A program made the translations under genes and the position numbers. A model generated the notes under the pieces. The model searched no databases. It saw only the letters and a list, made by a program, of their open reading frames with translations, and was not told the DNA's origin. This document shows positions 59,683 to 64,000 of a DNA stretch of 64,000 nucleotides, one piece after another (position 1 is the stretch's first letter; every line of letters begins with the position of its first letter). The stretch spans positions 186,001-250,000 of the forward strand of contig JAHLKF010000005.1 in assembly GCA_025558075.1 (NCBI GenBank), given 5' to 3'. Source of the stretch: Gaertneriomyces semiglobifer. Its lineage: Eukaryota > Chytridiomycota > Chytridiomycetes > Spizellomycetales > Spizellomycetaceae.

Positions 59683-60203
59683 CGAGGTATTCGCCCATCA
59701 TCTCGCTTTTCTTTTCAACTGTCGTTTAGAACACTGCCGCGAGCATGGGAATCTCAACCCCACTTTGACGCGTGGTTCGACGGCACGTTCAGTGATCAAT
59801 AAGTAAATGTAAGCAATTTGGCCGCTGCAAATTTTTGCGGCGTGAGAGTTGTTACATTTCGATATCGATATGTAAAGTTGTCGACGCAGAAACGCGGCCG
59901 ATTTGCTGCGTTTTTTGCCACCGAATTTCAACGACGACGACGACGACGGCGAGCGACGGTGAACGAGCAGCGGCTACGAGGCAAAGGCCAGCGACGACGA
60001 CGACGACAGCGGTGACGGCGGTGACGACGAGAGTAGGTTGTCAAAGACGAGTGGTGACTGTAGAGTACTCGGCCCCGTTCGGATAGATCACTAGAACGTA
60101 GGATTAGATTGGCAGGCAGAATCTAGTTGAATAACCCCATAGCTCGTGACGCTCGTTCTCATATAATCATAATAGATAGGCCCCTCTCAGCGTGCGAGGA
60201 ATC
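59683..60203. other. intergenic region with GAC/CGA repeats, 521 bp
   Basis: Between two plus-strand genes. It holds trinucleotide repeats (next entry) and no supported gene. The repeat-coded Arg-rich ORFs 59818-60086 are artefacts of the repeats. Confidence 0.6.
59931..60007. repeat. ACG/CGA trinucleotide repeat cluster
   Basis: Six perfect ACG units at 59931-59948, an interrupted ACG-rich stretch, and a second CGA run at about 59992-60007 that continues as ACGACG further on. It lies in the 5' flank of the next gene. Confidence 0.85.
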
Positions 60204-61110
60204 ATGGCTTTGGATTCCTACGGCGAGTTGCCGTCAACACCGACATCGGCAAATTCAGCATCAGGCTTGCCGGACTCCTACTATGAGCGATACACCCGCA
60301 AGTATAACCTTAGTGAACGGCAACGCCAGCGCGAGGATGAAGAACGTAGGCGTCGAGAAGCAGAAATGGCAAAGCTCAGAGTATTATATGCTGAAGGCAA
60401 AAGCAATGCCGGAGCGAGCTCCGTCACAACCAGCGACCATCTAGAGGCTGCTGTAGAGAATCTCTATAAAATGGTAGGTTTATGCATGCATTACTTGTGA
60501 TCCAAAAACGTTAGACTCAAGGGTGTGCTCGCTCCTTTCCAGGTTGAACGCAAAGTCAGCTACGAACAAACACCACGCCCATCGAACGCGGCAGCTGCTT
60601 CACTTAACCGGGGTCTTCGACCACCGAGCTGGACAAGCACTGCCATACACTCCGAAGTCAGCAAGTTATATCACATGGGTGCCGCAGCTGCCCCACCACC
60701 GCCGATAGAGGGCCTGAAACCTATTGATGGAAGCACCGTTGGGGCAAGCACTGTGTCGTCCTTCTGGAGAAACGCGGGAAGGGCGCTGGAAGACGGAACC
60801 CTATTAAGAACGTCAAGCCGTAAGAGCAACAGGTCGCAAACGAACGCAGACGGTGGCGGTGTACCATGTGATCATCTACTGTTCGTGTACGGTATGTCAT
60901 CCATTATCTATCTCCTGTCCTACCGTGTACCAAACTCTTGCTGACATCCGTGCTGATATAGGATTCCTACTTCCTCCGCTGTGGTGGATAGGCGCATGCC
61001 GGTCAGAACCGACCAAGTGGCGACGATGGTGCCGCATTATGACGGTAGTGGGAACGCTGGTAAACGTTGCCATAGTCCTTGTCTTAGTGTGGTTGTTTGT
61101 GCTGAGGTAG
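60204..61110 (+). CDS. tail-anchored membrane protein of unknown function
   Basis: Three exons, 60204-60473, 60543-60891 and 60962-61110 (phases 0 and 1), give about 255 aa. The N-terminus is a Glu/Arg-rich helix (LSERQRQREDEERRRREAEM, about residues 34-55) followed by DHLEAAVENLYKMVERKVSYE. The middle is disordered (PPPPIEGLKPIDGS, SSFWRNAGRALEDG). Splicing the last intron produces LLFVYGFLLPPLWWIGACRSEP, WRRWCRIMTVVG and a C-terminal membrane helix NVAIVLVLVWLFVLR. The Pro-Pro-Leu-Trp-Trp motif next to a double membrane hairpin, with Arg-rich loops, is distinctive. I have seen a similar GFLFPPLWW pattern in other fungal proteins of unknown function but cannot name the family. Likely ER or vacuole-facing tail anchor. 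Confidence 0.65.
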
Positions 61111-61403
61111 AAGGGACCCTTAACTTTGTAGATAGCCTTAATTGAATTAGAAAATGCGCAGGCCGTACCCTAACGAAAGTGCTTGAAGAAAGATGTAGTG
61201 GATCACTGTGGAGTCCGACAACCGCTCGGTTAGACTCTTGTGGAAGTCTTGATGGCTTTCCATCGCGGCCGAAGAGGACCTGGACAGATCTGGCTTACTG
61301 TGCGAAACTGCTAGATCTCAATCGCTGTCCCAAAAACTCCCATTGGCCTATATACATTGAGCCGTTTGTGCAGTATGAGCCGTCCCAGATGCCATATTCT
61401 ACC

Positions 61404-62239
61404 CTAATTAACATCATCGCCGGTTATGGATTCACAATGAAACCTGCCATCCCACTCTTCATCATCCATGAAAATCATATGGACCAGTCCTGAATGAAAG
61501 AAGAAGAAGACTCCAAAGCCGATAATGGCACAGGTATACATCATCCGAGTTTCGACTCGCTGGGACTCTTGCATTTCCCGATAGTAGAGCGTCTTCAGCT
61601 TCCGTGCCTGCCTTCTCTGCTCTCTGCTTTCAGCTGCAGGATTTTCGTAGTGAGCTTTCGCATGGGCACTAAAGTCGTATAATGGCCTGCTTTGCTGGCC
61701 CGTCTTTCGTCTAAACAATATCCACTCCTCCGGGTTTAGTTTATCCGGGTTATGCTCATGCATTCGAGTATGCCATCTGCGCGGCCCAGTCTTTGTAGGG
61801 GCTGCGAACGGATTCGCAGTATGGTGCGGATGCGAAGGCAGAGAAAGATCATAAGTTCGCCTCTTTATCGGGTCCGACAACGTGGAATATGCTTCGTTTA
61901 TCTCGACAAACTTGGCTGAAGCTTCTGCGTCACCGGGATTCTTATCCGGGTGATATTGCATAGAGAGCTACAGAATGCAACGGTCCGCATGTCAGTGGTC
62001 GTCTACAGCAAACTTATCAACCTCATTTGTACCTTGTAAAACTGGGCTTTGACGTCTTTCTTGTGCGCATTCTTGGGAACATTGAGAACAGCGTAGTGAT
62101 CTTGTTCTATTGTAGCGCTGGATCGAGGAGTGGTATGAAACCCCGAGCGACATGCTTCCCGGAGGATAGATGAATGCACCGACAATAGGCTTGGCCGTAG
62201 CCGAGGGAGTATCCGCGAAGGGCGCCAAACGAATGCCAT
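61404..62239 (-). CDS. membrane-anchored mitochondrial J-domain protein
   Basis: Hsp70 co-chaperone. Two exons, 62239-62033 and 61967-61404 (65 bp intron, phase 0), give about 256 aa. Residues 1-45 are Arg/Ser/Leu-rich with a YGFHTT-like cleavage motif ([12 protein letters not shown]), consistent with a mitochondrial presequence. The J domain runs from about 47 to 115: [23 protein letters not shown], joined by splicing to [12 protein letters not shown] (HPD triad intact), then [21 protein letters not shown]. Beyond it lie a Tyr/Arg-rich segment and one C-terminal membrane helix ([22 protein letters not shown]). This resembles human DNAJC30/DNAJC4-type small mitochondrial J-proteins, or fungal J-proteins of the inner membrane. 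It is convergent with the preceding gene (293 bp). Confidence 0.85.
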
Positions 62240-62990
62240 TAAATAAGAGGTGTTGTTTCTTGTTGCGTTTGATGGGTTTTGTTTGGCAACCGGGCAAAGT
62301 TTATACGTGGCACCTCACTATCATCACCTGTACAAAAGTTTCAATGTGAAGCAGGAATCATCGAATCAAGGATGACAGAGAATTATTCTGCCGCTAGCAA
62401 TGGAACTGGGTCTCTTTTCTCTCTAGTTCTCTATTGCAACCTCAGCTGCTATATACCGCAACGACGACGACGGGTTGTAAACCGTTGCAAATGTCTGCGA
62501 CGTGTGCGAGTACATCTGGACAAGTGAATAGCATGCACTGAGGCGGTTGGAGCTGAATGAACGACTGGACCTGCTCAGGTGCGCAAACGTCTCAGGTTGT
62601 TCGTGCTTTCAATGAGCAATGATGTTGCGTATGAAAGTGACGGCGAGAACGTTGTCCCATTTTAGGAAGAGGGACGGTCACCGTTCTTCTCACAGTTTTC
62701 CAGAAGCGACCAGCAATCAACCAATTGCGTGCGTTGGGTTGAAGTCTTTGCTATTCTAACTGAACAACGATCGTATTCGTGCGGGTCCACGCACGCCGGG
62801 ATCAAGTTTTGAAGCACGTACGCAACTAATGACGGTAAGCATTTCGAAGCAAAAAGTTCAGGGGTCTTTGTTCTTGTACTCTCCTAAAATGACTACAAAC
62901 CGCACATATCATTGTAATAAATCAAACCCAAAATGACTCACTAGCACCCTATGTATACCGCTAACTGTAGCTGCCGGTCTAACCTGGCCA
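62240..62990. other. intergenic region, 751 bp
   Basis: Between the J-protein start (minus) and the stop of the next minus-strand gene. No coding ORF is supported. The J-protein promoter must lie near 62240-62500; the rest is unassigned. An AT-rich, polyadenylation-like stretch (aataaatcaaacccaaaatg) occurs near 62915-62935, but it reads on the plus strand. Confidence 0.45.
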
Positions 62991-64000
62991 CTACCTGAAT
63001 CCACCCATGCCGTTCATGTTGCTCGCGTTACCTCCCATCATGCCGCCCGTGTTCAGTGGCATGCCTCCCATTCCACCCATCATGGGATTGGCGTTCATGT
63101 TATTCATCCCATTCATATTCATGGGCGCGGCTGTCATGCCTGCACCAGTCATACCTGGGTTCATATTCTGCATCCCCATTCCATAACCTCCTTGCATTCC
63201 TGGGTTCATAGCCATTCCGTTGGTGTTCATCGGCATACTAGACATGCCCATTCCCATCCCCATCCCCATGCCCATGTTGTTGGGCCCTAGGTTCATCATG
63301 CCCATATTGCTTGTCGGCATGTTGTGTCCATATCCTGTCATGCCCATCATATTAGCTCCTCCTGACGGGGTTTGCATAGGTGTCATATTCATGTTGCCAC
63401 TTGGAGTGGCGACCGGTCCTCGTGCCACGCCTTGCAAAAAGTTCCCACCCTGACCACCGAATCCCGGAGTACCAACGCCTGAAGTGTTCATGTTCATTCC
63501 ACCAACGTAATTTCCTTGCATAGATCCTGTGGCAGAAAGTGCCGGACTTCCAAGGCTCAGCCCACTCATTGCCGGGCTGGGTAAAGGTTGCATATTACCG
63601 GCGTATCCACCTGATGACTGAAGAGGCATAGAATTCTGAGGCGCCTGCGACACACTGAAAGACGATGCGTTCAGCGGATCAAGTCCTTTCAAAGCGGCGT
63701 ACTTGTCCTGAATGTGCGAAGGTCTTGGTCCACTACCCACAGGGACAAAACCAGAGCCAGATCCCATTCCTGAAGGTGTGGGCACAAGAGACGCCATGCT
63801 TGAGGGGCGTGCGGCAGGCATTGACTGCATTGGTGCTAATGATTGCATCGGCATCATGGGCCGCATCGGAGACATGCCGCCGAGTGGTTGCATCTGCATA
63901 CCCCCCATGGACTGCATTCCACTGGCCGAAGGCGTACCCACGGCGGGCGGTGACATCGTGTTCTGCCGGGAAACGGCCGCTTGCTGAGCTGCCAGCAATG
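62991..64000 (-). CDS. Met/Gly/Asn-rich C-terminal region of a larger protein (partial)
   Basis: Open frame of 335 codons that runs off the right-hand edge without an ATG, so only the 3' part of the gene is here. The first part (about 63700-63600) contains SHIQDKYAALKGLDPLNASSF. That Q-D-K-Y-A-A-L-K phrase is typical of endocytic/ArfGAP-type proteins, in which such segments follow the folded N-terminal domain. The rest is low-complexity: Met-Gly-Asn-Pro repeats (GMGMGMGMGMSSMPMN, GYGMGMQNMNPG) and many NPM/NMNMN runs up to the stop at 62991. The upstream, folded domain lies outside the window and decides the product. Confidence 0.5.
   Translation of the reverse strand, partial: LLAAQQAAVSRQNTMSPPAVGTPSASGMQSMGGMQMQPLGGMSPMRPMMPMQSLAPMQSMPAARPSSMASLVPTPSGMGSGSGFVPVGSGPRPSHIQDKYAALKGLDPLNASSFSVSQAPQNSMPLQSSGGYAGNMQPLPSPAMSGLSLGSPALSATGSMQGNYVGGMNMNTSGVGTPGFGGQGGNFLQGVARGPVATPSGNMNMTPMQTPSGGANMMGMTGYGHNMPTSNMGMMNLGPNNMGMGMGMGMGMSSMPMNTNGMAMNPGMQGGYGMGMQNMNPGMTGAGMTAAPMNMNGMNNMNANPMMGGMGGMPLNTGGMMGGNASNMNGMGGFR

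Noticed and set aside
59818..60086. Arg-rich ORFs
   Set aside because: Produced by ACG/CGA trinucleotide repeats in a promoter region; no independent evidence of coding.
62991..64000. Copper-transporter-like Met-rich protein
   Set aside because: Met residues sit in Gly/Asn/Pro low-complexity repeats without membrane helices; the KYAALKGLD phrase points to an endocytic/ArfGAP-type tail instead.

Overview
This is a eukaryotic nuclear contig with about 27 intron-bearing genes on both strands. Introns are short (about 45-165 bp, mostly 50-70) with GT-AG ends. The gene content points to a zoosporic, chytrid-like fungus, most easily a Spizellomycetales-type chytrid. It combines fungal traits (a CYP61/ERG5-type sterol C-22 desaturase, an Mtc1/DUF5427 protein, a D-amino-acid oxidase with a peroxisomal tail) with traits lost in most fungi: B9D1 of the ciliary transition zone, a T-box transcription factor, a rhodopsin-like (class A) GPCR, and a MYST acetyltransferase carrying a double PHD finger. 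The taxonomic placement is inference from content, not from a database match.

Layout. 0-6.2 kb: a ZFC3H1/Red1-type RNA-surveillance scaffold convergent with a GT17 glycosyltransferase. 6.4-11.4 kb: a GH77 amylomaltase with a TATA box, then a WDR44-like WD40 protein ending in a zinc ribbon. 11.7-19.4 kb: a giant (about 2534 aa) coiled-coil protein capped by a C1q/TNF-like domain. 19.5-29.4 kb: D-amino-acid oxidase, clathrin light chain, a KAT6-like acetyltransferase, SAP30, the RIO1 kinase and B9D1. 29.8-39.1 kb: a CPSF-A/DDB1-family protein, a PROPPIN (Atg18/Hsv2), a COG0523 zinc-chaperone GTPase and an arrestin-fold protein. 39.8-44.5 kb: ERG5-like P450 and a questin-oxidase-like protein. 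45.3-52.0 kb: the GPCR, a DBP2/DDX5 helicase and the T-box factor. 52.7-64 kb: a putative mitochondrial protein with an internal tandem repeat, Mtc1-like protein, phosducin-like protein 3, Bem46/ABHD13 hydrolase, a basic disordered protein, a tail-anchored protein, a membrane J-protein and the 3' end of a Met/Gly/Asn-rich gene.

Many neighbours are arranged convergently with only 50-200 bp between stop codons, or divergently with 200-450 bp shared upstream regions. This is compact housekeeping-type organisation. There is no sign of an operon, secondary-metabolite cluster, CRISPR array, transposon or tRNA/rRNA gene. The genes do not form one pathway. The nearest thing to a functional neighbourhood is chromatin control (KAT6-like next to SAP30). 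The most distinctive content is the set of animal-like regulators (T-box, class A GPCR, DPF-MYST, B9D1) and the giant C1q-like coiled-coil protein.

Exon boundaries were worked out by hand from reading frames, splice consensus and family alignments recalled from general knowledge. Spans are firmer than individual splice sites where this is stated.
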